Source of the DNA: Fimbriimonadales bacterium | GTDB taxonomy: Bacteria > Armatimonadota > Fimbriimonadia > Fimbriimonadales > ATM1 | Direction: 5' to 3' | DNA length: 64,000 nt | Assembly (NCBI GenBank): GCA_035559795.1 | Contig: DATMAR010000003.1 | Location: 661,255 to 725,254, forward strand | In this document: positions 9,108 through 17,310 of the stretch, piece after piece | How the letters are laid out: every line of letters begins with the position of its first letter | How positions within the stretch are numbered: position 1 is the first letter of the stretch | The notes under the pieces: model-generated | What the model saw: only the letters and a program-made list of their open reading frames with translations | What the model was told of the DNA's origin: nothing | Databases searched by the model: none | Program-made: the position numbers and the translations under genes

Positions 9108-9204
9108 TCAGATTTCAGTCTACCGAATCGTTTCCCGAATATCCTCGGCGTCCAGTGTTTTGTATTTCAGTAATGTTGTCCAAGCCGTTATGGTTTTTCG
9201 TAAA

Positions 9205-10191
9205 TTACAATTTTCGAATTTCTGTGCGTTCATCGGTGATTTCGATAATTTGCTCTACCTTCTCGAAAACTTCTTCCGGTGTGATTTGAGAGATCCCATC
9301 TGGTCCTTTATATAAAATTGCAGAGCGTGAGTTTTGCAATGGATACGGTCCGCTTCTTCGAGGGTCTGTGGGTCCCATGATACAGACGACAGGAGTGCCG
9401 AGTGCTGCAGCAATGTGAATCGAGCCCGTATCTACACCGACATGCGCATCTACTAACGAAATCAATGCAACGAGTTCGCCGACAGACGTTTTCCCCACCA
9501 TACTGAAGGGACGATATTGAAGCTCTTTACACAATTCCTCATAAAGGACTTGCTCATGAGAGGAACCTACAATCACACATCGCCAACCGTTTTTCTCCGC
9601 ACGATTCACGAGTTTTGCAAAGTGCGGAATCGGCCAACATTTGAATGTTTTTCCTGCCCCTAAATTGATTGCGAGAAGTTTTTCACCTAATAATTCGGAG
9701 ATCTTTTCTTTCACGCTAGTAATTGCGTCCGGTTGTGGTCGTAATCCGAATTCCACATCCGCTTTACGATTCGTAATCGCTTCTGCAACGACGAGGTAAT
9801 GCTCGATGACATGAAGTGCGTCTTGGGGGGGTCTTATGGCTTTACTGAAAAGCCACGTGTATTCTCTTTGATGATAGTAACCTAATTTTACGGGCGCACC
9901 GCTCAAGAAAACGACTACCGCGCTTTTCAATAGACCTTGCATGTCGAGAGCGATGTCGTATTTTTCCTTTCGAGTTTTCTCGCGAAGGCGCCACCATTCT
10001 GAAATTGGCGAACGCCTTCGGAAAGAGATGATGTTATCCACCGCAGGATGATTCAACAACAAATCCGCAAAATTCGTTTGCACGACCCAATCCAATTGCG
10101 CATCGGGGAGCGCTTTTTTTATCGCCATCGCGGTCGGCATAGCGTGAACGATATCACCCATAGCGGAGAGTCTGACGAAGAGGATTTTCAT
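9205..10191 (-). CDS. Glycosyltransferase family 9 (heptosyltransferase-like)
   Basis: A 328-residue cytosolic GT-B enzyme of the ADP-heptose:LPS heptosyltransferase family. The N-terminal MKILFVRLSAMGDIVHAMPT is the classic GT9 start. The C-terminal domain holds INLGAGKTFKCWP and the nucleotide-sugar region GVDTGSIHIAAALGTPVVCIMGPTDPRRSGPY. Of the three GT9 genes here it is closest in appearance to WaaC/WaaF. It presumably adds a core sugar to lipid A-Kdo; donor and acceptor are not decidable from sequence. It lies downstream of two divergent paralogues on the same strand. Confidence 0.87.
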   Translation of the reverse strand: MKILFVRLSAMGDIVHAMPTAMAIKKALPDAQLDWVVQTNFADLLLNHPAVDNIISFRRRSPISEWWRLREKTRKEKYDIALDMQGLLKSAVVVFLSGAPVKLGYYHQREYTWLFSKAIRPPQDALHVIEHYLVVAEAITNRKADVEFGLRPQPDAITSVKEKISELLGEKLLAINLGAGKTFKCWPIPHFAKLVNRAEKNGWRCVIVGSSHEQVLYEELCKELQYRPFSMVGKTSVGELVALISLVDAHVGVDTGSIHIAAALGTPVVCIMGPTDPRRSGPYPLQNSRSAILYKGPDGISQITPEEVFEKVEQIIEITDERTEIRKL

Positions 10192-10339
10192 AATTACGCG
10201 TATTCCGAAGAGATTATGACTTATTCAACTACATAAAAATTATTATGTAACCATAAAAACTTTTTTTCCTGCGAGGCATGGAAAACTTTTATAGAGAGTT
10301 TATCATTTTTCTGCATCGCAAGCCAAACGAATAAACGGA

Positions 10340-11323
10340 TTACTGTCGGGCAGTTACTTTCGCTCCGATTCTGTCTAAACATCGTTCCAATACGGTTTCC
10401 ACGCGAACTCCCAAAATATCGCCACCGGAATCGATTACTGCATCGGGTTGTAAATAAGGATGAAATACTGCAGGTGACATATATCCGAATACGGTTACAC
10501 AAGGCACTTCGAAGACAGCGGCAATGTGAGCAGAGGCTGTGTCGTTACTAAGATGGATTCTACTACGGCGAATGATTTCACTAAGTTGCATTAAGTTCGT
10601 TTTTCCGACCCAGTCTTCCGCATTTGCTATTTTGAGGAAACGGTTTCGCAATTCTTCTTCGCCAGGACCTCCGACCAATACAATGCGAAATCCTTCTGCT
10701 GCGAGATGTTGCGCGACTTGTGCAAACCTTTCGGGGGGCCATTGTTTTCGAACGTTGCGCGTTCCGAGATGAACAGTGATCCAGCCTCCATGGCCGATAT
10801 TTTCGTCAACGAATTTGCGGTGTTCTTCACGAATGGGTATTGCAAATTCGTAGGTGCGTTTCGTGAAGCCCGCTGCAGAAACTGCATCCAGATTCGCTTC
10901 GACAGCGTGTTGATTCGGTCGAGAATAGACGGAATGACCTGCAAGAAAACGGACAATGGGTCTTTTTGGGTCGAGCGTTACGAGTTTTTTGCCTTTCGAT
11001 AACCATGCAGCGAATGCGATGCGGTCGCTCGGTTGCAGATTAATAACGACATCGGGTCGGAACGAACGCGCTTTGAGATATTCTCGTATCAGCGCGCGCC
11101 ATAAAAATGGGTTCCATTCTCTGCCCTTGAAGCGTTTGCGGTCGAAGGTGAAGACTTTGTCTACGCGTTTGTGACCATCCACGAGTTCACGAAATCTCGT
11201 ATCCACGAACCATGCTAGTTCGACATCGGGATTGCTTTCTTTGATGGTCGCTGCAGCAGGATAGGCGAGAATGATATCACCTATCCAATTCCATCGCATC
11301 AAAAGAACACGTTGGCTTGCCAT
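10340..11323 (-). CDS. Glycosyltransferase family 9 paralogue
   Basis: A 327-residue GT9 enzyme beginning with RVLLMRWNWIGDIILAYPAAATI. Its C-terminal sugar-nucleotide region is LSNDTASAHIAAVFEVPCVTVFGYMSP. It shares more with the neighbouring gene at 11395-12366 (GGW-x-x-x-H-L-G, the WPPERFA segment, VLVGGPGEEELR) than with the one at 9205-10191, suggesting a local duplication followed by divergence. It is probably involved in building the LPS core or another surface glycan. No signal peptide. Confidence 0.85.
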   Translation of the reverse strand: MASQRVLLMRWNWIGDIILAYPAAATIKESNPDVELAWFVDTRFRELVDGHKRVDKVFTFDRKRFKGREWNPFLWRALIREYLKARSFRPDVVINLQPSDRIAFAAWLSKGKKLVTLDPKRPIVRFLAGHSVYSRPNQHAVEANLDAVSAAGFTKRTYEFAIPIREEHRKFVDENIGHGGWITVHLGTRNVRKQWPPERFAQVAQHLAAEGFRIVLVGGPGEEELRNRFLKIANAEDWVGKTNLMQLSEIIRRSRIHLSNDTASAHIAAVFEVPCVTVFGYMSPAVFHPYLQPDAVIDSGGDILGVRVETVLERCLDRIGAKVTARQ

Positions 11324-11394
11324 CTTCGATTCCTTAGTTTTGTTCTTTGTGATGTCCTTCGTATTTCATTTCGTATTTCACTTCGACAGTTTCC

Positions 11395-12366
11395 TTACAC
11401 GGGAGCAAGTTCGAGTCTCTCGAAACATTTTTCGACTACCTCTTCGGGTTGCACTGCCAAAACGTTCCCCCCCGCTTCAATGACTGCTTCGGGTTGTCGA
11501 AACGGGTGATAGACGCATGCCCTTTTTCTACCAAAAATCGTTACGCACGGGACGCCGAGTGCTGCAGCGATGTGTGCAGATCCAGAATCGTTGCTGATAT
11601 GCAAGCGACTTCGGCGGATGGTCTCAGCGAGTTGCAGTAAGGTCGTCCTTCCCACGAAATCCTCCGCTTTTGTAAAATGCAAAAAGCGGTCTCGCAAGGG
11701 TTCTTCGCCTGGACCTCCTAAGAGCACAACGCGCAAGCCCTCCGCTCGCAGTCTTTCTGCGACGATGGCGTATCTCTCGGGGGGCCAAACTTTTTTCGGG
11801 TCGCCACTTCCCAAATGAAGCGTTACCCACCCCCCCGAGCCGAGACGAGAATCTACGAATTTAGAATCTTCCGGAGAGATGGGCAAATAAAAGTCATAGA
11901 TTCGTTTGGAAAAGCCTGCCGCTTCCACGACGTCGAGAAATCTTTCAACGACATGGCGATCTTTTTCAGGGTGAACGGCTTTCCCCCCCAGAAGTGTTGC
12001 GAGCATTCCTCGAGGCTGGAGAGTGTAGCGCTCTTTTGCTCCCGAAAAGGCGACGGATATCGTTTCCCGCAAATGTCCACGCAGACAAATCACGACATCC
12101 GGGTTGAATCTTCTGGGTTGCATTAAATTTTTCCAATAGAGTCTCCAAGAAAATGGGTCGAGTTCGCGTCCGCGGAAGCGTCCTCTATCGAAGGCGAATA
12201 CTGTGTCTATGTGGGGATTATCCTGTACGAGTTCTCGAAATCGCGCATCCACGAACCATCCCAAAGTTACATTAGGTTGGCTCGCTCTTACCGTTGCTGC
12301 TGTAGGCAACGCCATAACCACGTCGCCTAAGTTGTTCCAGCGGATAATTAAAACGCGTTTATTCAC
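11395..12366 (-). CDS. Glycosyltransferase family 9 paralogue
   Basis: A 323-residue GT9 enzyme starting VNKRVLIIRWNNLGDVVMALPTAATV. The C-terminal region has LHLGSGDPKKVWPPERYA and SNDSGSAHIAAALGVPCVTIFG. I placed the start at the GTG whose last two bases begin the TGA stop of the upstream acyltransferase (GTGA at 12363-12366); a longer frame would start inside that gene. It is coupled to the LpxL-like gene and forms a run with two other GT9 genes, consistent with a lipid A/core operon. Confidence 0.85.
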   Translation of the reverse strand: MNKRVLIIRWNNLGDVVMALPTAATVRASQPNVTLGWFVDARFRELVQDNPHIDTVFAFDRGRFRGRELDPFSWRLYWKNLMQPRRFNPDVVICLRGHLRETISVAFSGAKERYTLQPRGMLATLLGGKAVHPEKDRHVVERFLDVVEAAGFSKRIYDFYLPISPEDSKFVDSRLGSGGWVTLHLGSGDPKKVWPPERYAIVAERLRAEGLRVVLLGGPGEEPLRDRFLHFTKAEDFVGRTTLLQLAETIRRSRLHISNDSGSAHIAAALGVPCVTIFGRKRACVYHPFRQPEAVIEAGGNVLAVQPEEVVEKCFERLELAPV

Positions 12367-13292
12367 TTCGTTTCGAGTAGCCCCAACTTTCTTGCAGAAC
12401 GCCACCGATCATGCATCCAAAGCCATTGTTCGGGATGTTCGCGAATTTTATCTTCGAGGACTTTGTTAATGACGGTCATGATCGTTCGAATGTCTTCTTC
12501 TTGGTTTCCGGTCGCAGGTGGAAAAGTCGGGCGTACAAAACTTACCCTATACTGACCTTTTCCATTTTCTAAGCAAAAGCCGATGAGGATAGGAGCACCG
12601 GTTCTTAGGTGCAAAACTGCAGGACCCGCCACGGTTCCAGCGGGGAAACCGAAGAAGGGGACGAACACATCATTGGCGTTTTGGTCTACGAGAATCGCCA
12701 CAGCCTCGTTGCGCGAGAGGGCTCGCAGCAAGTCTTTAGCGGCAGAACCCCTGGAATAAACCTCTGTACCTTGTTCGCGTCTCGCTCGATTGACGATTTC
12801 TCCGGTTAGTTCGTCATCCGCGTCTCGGGCAACGGTGTTGATTTTGTATCCTTTCGCGTTCATGTATTGTGCTGCACGTTCCCAGTTGCCGAAATGCGCA
12901 GTAACGATGATGAGCCCTTTTTGCAATGCTTTGGCTTGTTCGAGTGCATCCAGGCCTTCTTCGGCAACAATCGTGTTCAAGATTTCATGGGGGGGCATTT
13001 TATAAGAGCGAAAGAAACGAGCAGCGGTTCGACCGAAATGTTCGAAGACGGCTCGCGCGGTTCGTTTTACTTTGTTTTCGTCCCATTCCGGAAAGCACAT
13101 TCGCAGATTTTCGATGGCACGAGTTCTATATTTCTTTGAAAAGAAGTAAGCCAATTTGCCTATCGAAGAACCGAAGCCTTCCGCTATTCCCTCAGGGAGC
13201 CTAAGAACCAATCGGCTCGCCCCTGCAATAAATAACCCGGCGATTTTTTTATACCAGTGTCTTTTTAGAGGTTTATTCTTTCCCTGAGCCAC
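12363..13292 (-). CDS. LpxL/HtrB-like lipid A acyltransferase
   Basis: A 309-residue member of the LpxL/LpxM lysophospholipid acyltransferase family, which adds secondary acyl chains to Kdo-lipid IVA at the inner membrane. The catalytic H-x4-D/E motif appears as TAHFGNWE (about residues 132-139), followed by VNRARREQGTEVYSRG and the C-terminal HPEQWLWMHDRWR, both typical. A hydrophobic N-terminal segment (IAGLFIAGASRLVL) may contact the membrane. The start overlaps lpxK by 28 nt and its stop overlaps the next gene. Confidence 0.88.
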   Translation of the reverse strand: MAQGKNKPLKRHWYKKIAGLFIAGASRLVLRLPEGIAEGFGSSIGKLAYFFSKKYRTRAIENLRMCFPEWDENKVKRTARAVFEHFGRTAARFFRSYKMPPHEILNTIVAEEGLDALEQAKALQKGLIIVTAHFGNWERAAQYMNAKGYKINTVARDADDELTGEIVNRARREQGTEVYSRGSAAKDLLRALSRNEAVAILVDQNANDVFVPFFGFPAGTVAGPAVLHLRTGAPILIGFCLENGKGQYRVSFVRPTFPPATGNQEEDIRTIMTVINKVLEDKIREHPEQWLWMHDRWRSARKLGLLETK

Positions 13293-14269
13293 TTCGTTAA
13301 GTTTTCCTCATCATTAAATTTCATTTCCATTTCGAGAGCGTAAACTCCGCAACGGGGAAGATGATGTTTTTCGAGTTTAACCGCGTCCTTTTCCGTGACG
13401 ACATAGGGCAGTGTGCTTTCCGTCAGCGTCTCGAGCCACGCATGATCGCCTCGAACGATTTTCCTTTCGACGTGTGCGCCTAACGCCTCTAAGGTTTCGA
13501 AGAACTGCGTTGGCTTCCCGATGGCGCATGCAGCGTTGACATTTCTGTCTTTCAGCCAATTCACTTCGATAATTTCGTTCGTCGATAGATTGCGCACTGC
13601 GGGAAATCGTTTTTCGAATGTGAAGGTCGTTTTGTTTATGCCATCGAAGCCGTGGGAACAGTTTTCCGGGACAATCAAAGCGTCGGCACGATGAATTCCA
13701 GAAATCGGCTCACGCAGAGGACCTGCCGGCAAACACCTCGATTTCTTCGTAGATTCAGTCCACATGAGAAGATTGATATTTCTATGCAAGCGCAGATGCT
13801 GAAAGCCATCATCGAGAATTAGAATTCGGTAATCGAGTGTTTCTGCGAGTTCAGCTGCACGCACACGGTCGCTTCCGACAATCAATCCCACTTCGGGAAG
13901 TTTTCTGCGAATAAGGCTCGCTTCGTCTCCATATTTTTCTGGGTCGAGGTTTTTAGTAAATGGCGCTGTGTTCGCACCCTTTGCAAAGGAACTTTTATAA
14001 CCACTGCAACTCACGGCAACTCGAGATCCTTCTTTTTGCAAAATTTTAGCGAGTGCGATGGTCATCGGCGTTTTCCCCGAGCCGCCTGCTTCTAAACTTC
14101 CGACACAAAGAATAGCAATCGAAAATCTTTTCGGATGTAAAATGCGAAATTGATAGAGTTTTTCGTACGTCTTCCATCCGGCAGCATATATCCAAGATAA
14201 GGGAAGGAGCGCATTGGAAACAACTTTTTCAGTCGTTGTATTCGGATAAAAAATTCGTTCCCAATTCAT
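13265..14269 (-). CDS. lpxK: Tetraacyldisaccharide 4'-kinase
   Basis: LpxK phosphorylates the 4' position of the tetraacyl disaccharide to give lipid IVA. This 334-residue protein has a membrane-associated N-terminus (SNALLPLSWIYAAGWKTY), the P-loop VGSLEAGGSGKTPMT (about 56-70), the conserved LDDGFQHLRLHRNINLL motif and a C-terminal VVTEKDAVKL segment, all diagnostic. Together with the LpxL-like gene and waaA at 26.3 kb it shows that the organism makes a Kdo-bearing lipid A and so has an outer membrane. First gene of the leftward lipid A/GT9 operon. Confidence 0.93.
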   Translation of the reverse strand: MNWERIFYPNTTTEKVVSNALLPLSWIYAAGWKTYEKLYQFRILHPKRFSIAILCVGSLEAGGSGKTPMTIALAKILQKEGSRVAVSCSGYKSSFAKGANTAPFTKNLDPEKYGDEASLIRRKLPEVGLIVGSDRVRAAELAETLDYRILILDDGFQHLRLHRNINLLMWTESTKKSRCLPAGPLREPISGIHRADALIVPENCSHGFDGINKTTFTFEKRFPAVRNLSTNEIIEVNWLKDRNVNAACAIGKPTQFFETLEALGAHVERKIVRGDHAWLETLTESTLPYVVTEKDAVKLEKHHLPRCGVYALEMEMKFNDEENLTKWLRERINL

Positions 14270-14377
14270 CGCGATAATCGTTTATTCGAAGTGCTAAAAA
14301 GAACGTTTGGATTCATACGTCTGTTCGAATTGTTTATTAAAGTTCTTCGAAATAGGGTAGAACATGGCGCAAAATCC

Positions 14378-14452
14378 GAGCCGGTAGCTCAGTGGTAGAG
14401 CAACGGCCTTTTAAGCCGTAGGTCGTGGGTTCGATACCCACCCGGCTCACCA
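14378..14452 (+). tRNA. tRNA-Lys(UUU)
   Basis: A 75-nt cloverleaf. The acceptor strands GAGCCGG and CCGGCTC pair fully. The D arm is GCTC/GAGC, the anticodon stem ACGGC/GCCGT has the loop CTTTTAA (anticodon TTT), and the T arm is GTGGG-TTCGATA-CCCAC. The discriminator A and CCA are encoded. It converges on the RNase G gene, which ends 4 nt beyond it on the opposite strand. Confidence 0.97.
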
Positions 14453-14455
14453 TGA

Positions 14456-16174
14456 TTAGACCAACTCTCGAGCGACGCCAGGAAGGATCACACTTCCGAA
14501 GGCGAAGGAGCGGCGTACATCCTCGAGGCATACCTTGACACGTTGCCCGACATAAGCATCTGCATCGGAGAGTTCGACATAGTATCCCGAATCGGTCCAT
14601 CCGACAGGTTTGGGATTCGATGGTAGGGTGCTCGGACGGACGTTGCATTCGACGACTTGGGCACGGCGGTAAGGCAAAAGACTTTTTTCGAAAGATTCTA
14701 TAGTCCCGGAGTGGATTTCATATTCATCGTATTGCAAAGTGGGATTTGCGCGCACGTAGATACCCCGTCGAAGGAGATGTTCTAATTCTTCGATGTTTTC
14801 TCCATCCGTGCCGATTAATGCTTCACATACAGCGGGACTGCACTCGACATAGAAAGCGTTTCCAGGTTCTTCGAGTCTACGACGCAAATCACGTTCGACC
14901 CACAAAGAGACGGTTTCGCTGCTGGGAATTCTTCCGCGTCCTCCGCAGGTGGGGCAAGCGGAACTCAATGCTTGTGTAATCGAAAGGTCGGTGCGTTTGC
15001 GTGTTAGTTCAACTAGACCGAGGCTGCTGATTCTTCCGATACGTGTTCTCGCTCTATCGCGTTTCAATAGGTTTTGAAAATGCTGCAGGAGTTGTTTTCG
15101 GTCTGCCGGATTCGTCATGTCAATGAAATCCACTACGATGATTCCACCGATGTCTCTCAGTCGAAGTTGTCTGGCAACCTCTTCCGCTGCTTCCATGTTT
15201 GCTCGAAGAATCGTATCGGCAAGGCTCGTCGTTCCGACGTGTTTTCCTGTATTTACGTCAATTGCCGTAATCGCTTCCATTTCGTCAATCACGAGATAGG
15301 CTCCGCTTTTCAGCCACACTTTCGGTTTGAGGAGTTTTTCTAAATCTTTTTCGATTCCATAGTAATCGAAAATGGGAACGTTTCCGTCGTAAAGGAAAAT
15401 ACGATTTTTTAAATCCGGATTTACGATGCTGACGATTGCGTGGACTCTTTCGAATTCATCCGGGTCGTCGATAATGCAGCGAGTAACGTCTTCAGAAAGA
15501 ATGTCACGAACCGTTCGATACAAAAGTGTCAAATCTCGATAGACACAAGCGGGGGCGCGCATACGTTTTGCGTTTTCTTCTATTTGTCGCCACGTTGCGA
15601 GCAAAAATTGCACATCGCTTTTGAGTTCCCTTTCCGTTTTTTGTTCGCATTCTGTGCGGATGATTAATCCGAAGCCTTCCGGTCGAAGTTTTTCTCCGAT
15701 GCGTCGCAAACGTTCCCTTTCTTGACGGTTTTCGATTTTTCGGCTTACGCTGACGAGGGAGGCAGTGGGCAGAAGAACGACATATCGTCCTGGCAATGCG
15801 ATGCGGCTCGAAACCCGTGCGCCTTTAGCGCCACGTGGTCCTTTTATAACTTGCACCATGATTTCTTGCCCTGGTTTCAATAAGTCTTTAATTTGCCGTC
15901 TTCGCAATTCGGAGCGCTTGATGCTGGCGGGGCTTTCGCCGTTCGTCTCTTCTTCTTGCAAGATGTCTGCAACATACAAAAAAGCGTTGCGCTCCATACC
16001 GATGTCTACGAATGCGGCATCCATTCCAGGCAGAACGTTTTGAACGATTCCTTTATGGATACTTCCGACAATACGTTCCTCCCTTTCGACTCGCAACTCC
16101 ATCAATTGGCCGTCTTCTAATACTGCAATTCGAGTTTCTCTCGGAGTGACATTAACGATGATTTCTTTGTTCAT
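14456..16174 (-). CDS. rng: Ribonuclease G/E family endoribonuclease
   Basis: A 572-residue RNase E/G catalytic-type protein that cleaves single-stranded AU-rich RNA, including rRNA precursors and mRNA. The sequence shows an N-terminal S1 domain (VGSIHKGIVQNVLPGMDAAF, about 36-90), the DNase I-like catalytic region with ITAIDVNTGKHVG and GGIIVVDFIDM holding the metal-binding aspartates, and the Zn-link CPTCGGRG. A C-terminal ~70-residue extension (GQRVKVCLEDVRRSFAFGSVI) looks like a TRAM-type RNA-binding segment. It lacks the long RNase E scaffold, so RNase G-like is the better label. Confidence 0.92.
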   Translation of the reverse strand: MNKEIIVNVTPRETRIAVLEDGQLMELRVEREERIVGSIHKGIVQNVLPGMDAAFVDIGMERNAFLYVADILQEEETNGESPASIKRSELRRRQIKDLLKPGQEIMVQVIKGPRGAKGARVSSRIALPGRYVVLLPTASLVSVSRKIENRQERERLRRIGEKLRPEGFGLIIRTECEQKTERELKSDVQFLLATWRQIEENAKRMRAPACVYRDLTLLYRTVRDILSEDVTRCIIDDPDEFERVHAIVSIVNPDLKNRIFLYDGNVPIFDYYGIEKDLEKLLKPKVWLKSGAYLVIDEMEAITAIDVNTGKHVGTTSLADTILRANMEAAEEVARQLRLRDIGGIIVVDFIDMTNPADRKQLLQHFQNLLKRDRARTRIGRISSLGLVELTRKRTDLSITQALSSACPTCGGRGRIPSSETVSLWVERDLRRRLEEPGNAFYVECSPAVCEALIGTDGENIEELEHLLRRGIYVRANPTLQYDEYEIHSGTIESFEKSLLPYRRAQVVECNVRPSTLPSNPKPVGWTDSGYYVELSDADAYVGQRVKVCLEDVRRSFAFGSVILPGVARELV

Positions 16175-16207
16175 AAATAAACCCTTTATGGTTATATTCT
16201 TCTGTAA

Positions 16208-16230
16208 ACGGCTGAAGCCGCTCGTAGGGA
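16208..16230. repeat. REP-like palindromic unit, variant
   Basis: Intergenic inverted repeat CGGCTGAAGCCG followed by CTCGTAGGGA, in the divergent rng/aat spacer. The reverse complement (CCTACGAGCGGCTTCAGCCG) is close to the REP-type units at 8152, 55520 and 58372, which share the TCCTAC flank and a GC-rich palindrome. See the finding on dispersed repeats. Confidence 0.5.
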
Positions 16231-16438
16231 TTCCATCGGGTTCGTGTAGTGCGTGTATTGTAAATTTATTTTCGATGAATTCGAGGCGTGTTTTCGTTTG
16301 TCGAGTTTATTAATATTTCGAGTTCTCTCGCTTTATTTTGCATGCTTGCCATTTTTTACAATTCGACTTTACAAATTCTTTTCTTGTCTTTCTCCCGGAT
16401 TTCCGCAAAACCGAGAGAATCGCTTTCACCCGCCCCCG

Positions 16439-17050
16439 ATGGAGGATATTTTAGTATACCCAATTTCTTATAATAATGTCATGGCATGGCTCGAGCCTTG
16501 GATGGTGGAAGTGGCTTATCGTGAAGGATGCTTCCCGATGGGATTGGAGGATGGCACGATAGGTTGGTACCAACCGCGAAAGAGGGCGGTTTTCTTCCCC
16601 GGTGAATTTCGAGTAACACGTTCTCTTCGCCGCTCGGCGAAGAAGTATCGGATTACATTCGACATGGCCTTCGAGGAGGTGATGCGGTGCTGTGCGAATC
16701 GTGAAGAGGGGACATGGATTACCGAGGATTTCTTTCGAGTGTATGGCGAGTTGTTTCGGGATGGGAAGGCGCATTCCGCGGAAGTATGGTGGGAGGAAAA
16801 ACTCGTGGGGGGCGTTTATGGAGTGCGCTTAGGAAACGCGTTTATGGCGGAATCTATGTTTCATACGATGACGGATGCCGGAAAGGTCGCGTTGTGGAAA
16901 CTCATCGAGAAATTGACACGAGAAGGGGTGGAACTCGTTGATGCTCAATTCGTAACTCCGCATCTTCTTTTTTTGGGTGCTAAAGAAATTTCCCATGAAG
17001 AGTATTTACAGCGCTTGCACTCTGCACTCGATAAAAGCGCCGTTTCGTAA
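16439..17050 (+). CDS. aat: Leucyl/phenylalanyl-tRNA--protein transferase
   Basis: Aat adds Leu or Phe to N-terminal Arg/Lys of proteins, creating N-degrons for ClpS/ClpAP. The protein has the conserved YREGCFPMG region, the WYQPRKRAVFFPGEFRV stretch, GTWITEDFFRVYGELF, and GGVYGVRLGNAFMAESMFH leading to VDAQFVTPHLLFLGAKEISHEEY. It is about 203 residues from the ATG at 16439. A second in-frame ATG at 16481 is possible and would still keep the catalytic domain. Upstream in-frame codons read as low-complexity hydrophobic sequence and are unlikely to be translated. Confidence 0.88.
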   Translation: MEDILVYPISYNNVMAWLEPWMVEVAYREGCFPMGLEDGTIGWYQPRKRAVFFPGEFRVTRSLRRSAKKYRITFDMAFEEVMRCCANREEGTWITEDFFRVYGELFRDGKAHSAEVWWEEKLVGGVYGVRLGNAFMAESMFHTMTDAGKVALWKLIEKLTREGVELVDAQFVTPHLLFLGAKEISHEEYLQRLHSALDKSAVS

Positions 17051-17190
17051 ACTTTGGTTTTATTTTCTATGCCGATTAGGGAAAAGAAAGAACACACAAT
17101 TTTCTTTAAGCCCCTCCTTAAAGATTTTCCCTTCTTCGCAAAGGGAACCGCTTTATACTCTTGCGTTTGAAACACTAAGAACTGAGTTTT

Positions 17191-17225
17191 TATGCCTCAA
17201 CAGCCACTGCTGTTGAGGCTTTTTT
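17191..17225 (+). terminator. Intrinsic terminator, copy 1
   Basis: GCCTCAACAG and CTGTTGAGGC form a 10-bp stem with a 6-nt loop, followed by TTTTTT on the plus strand. It is placed to terminate aat. It is the first half of a tandemly duplicated ~74-bp unit. Confidence 0.85.
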
Positions 17226-17266
17226 GTACTAGTTTTTATCCAGGTTCTAATTTCGCGATATTTATA

Positions 17267-17301
17267 TGCCTCAACAGCTCCTGCTGTTGAGGCTTTTTTT
17301 G
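17267..17301 (+). terminator. Intrinsic terminator, copy 2
   Basis: Second copy of the GCCTCAACAG/CTGTTGAGGC hairpin, followed by seven T on the plus strand. Its arms are conserved relative to copy 1 while the loop has changed. It overlaps the region just beyond the pcrA stop. Confidence 0.8.
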
Positions 17302-17310
17302 TACTGGTTT

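Noticed and set aside
16253..16438. N-terminal extension of Aat by about 62 codons
   Set aside because: The extension is low-complexity hydrophobic sequence without family similarity or ribosome-binding site, and it overlaps a REP-like spacer; the conserved domain begins after 16439.
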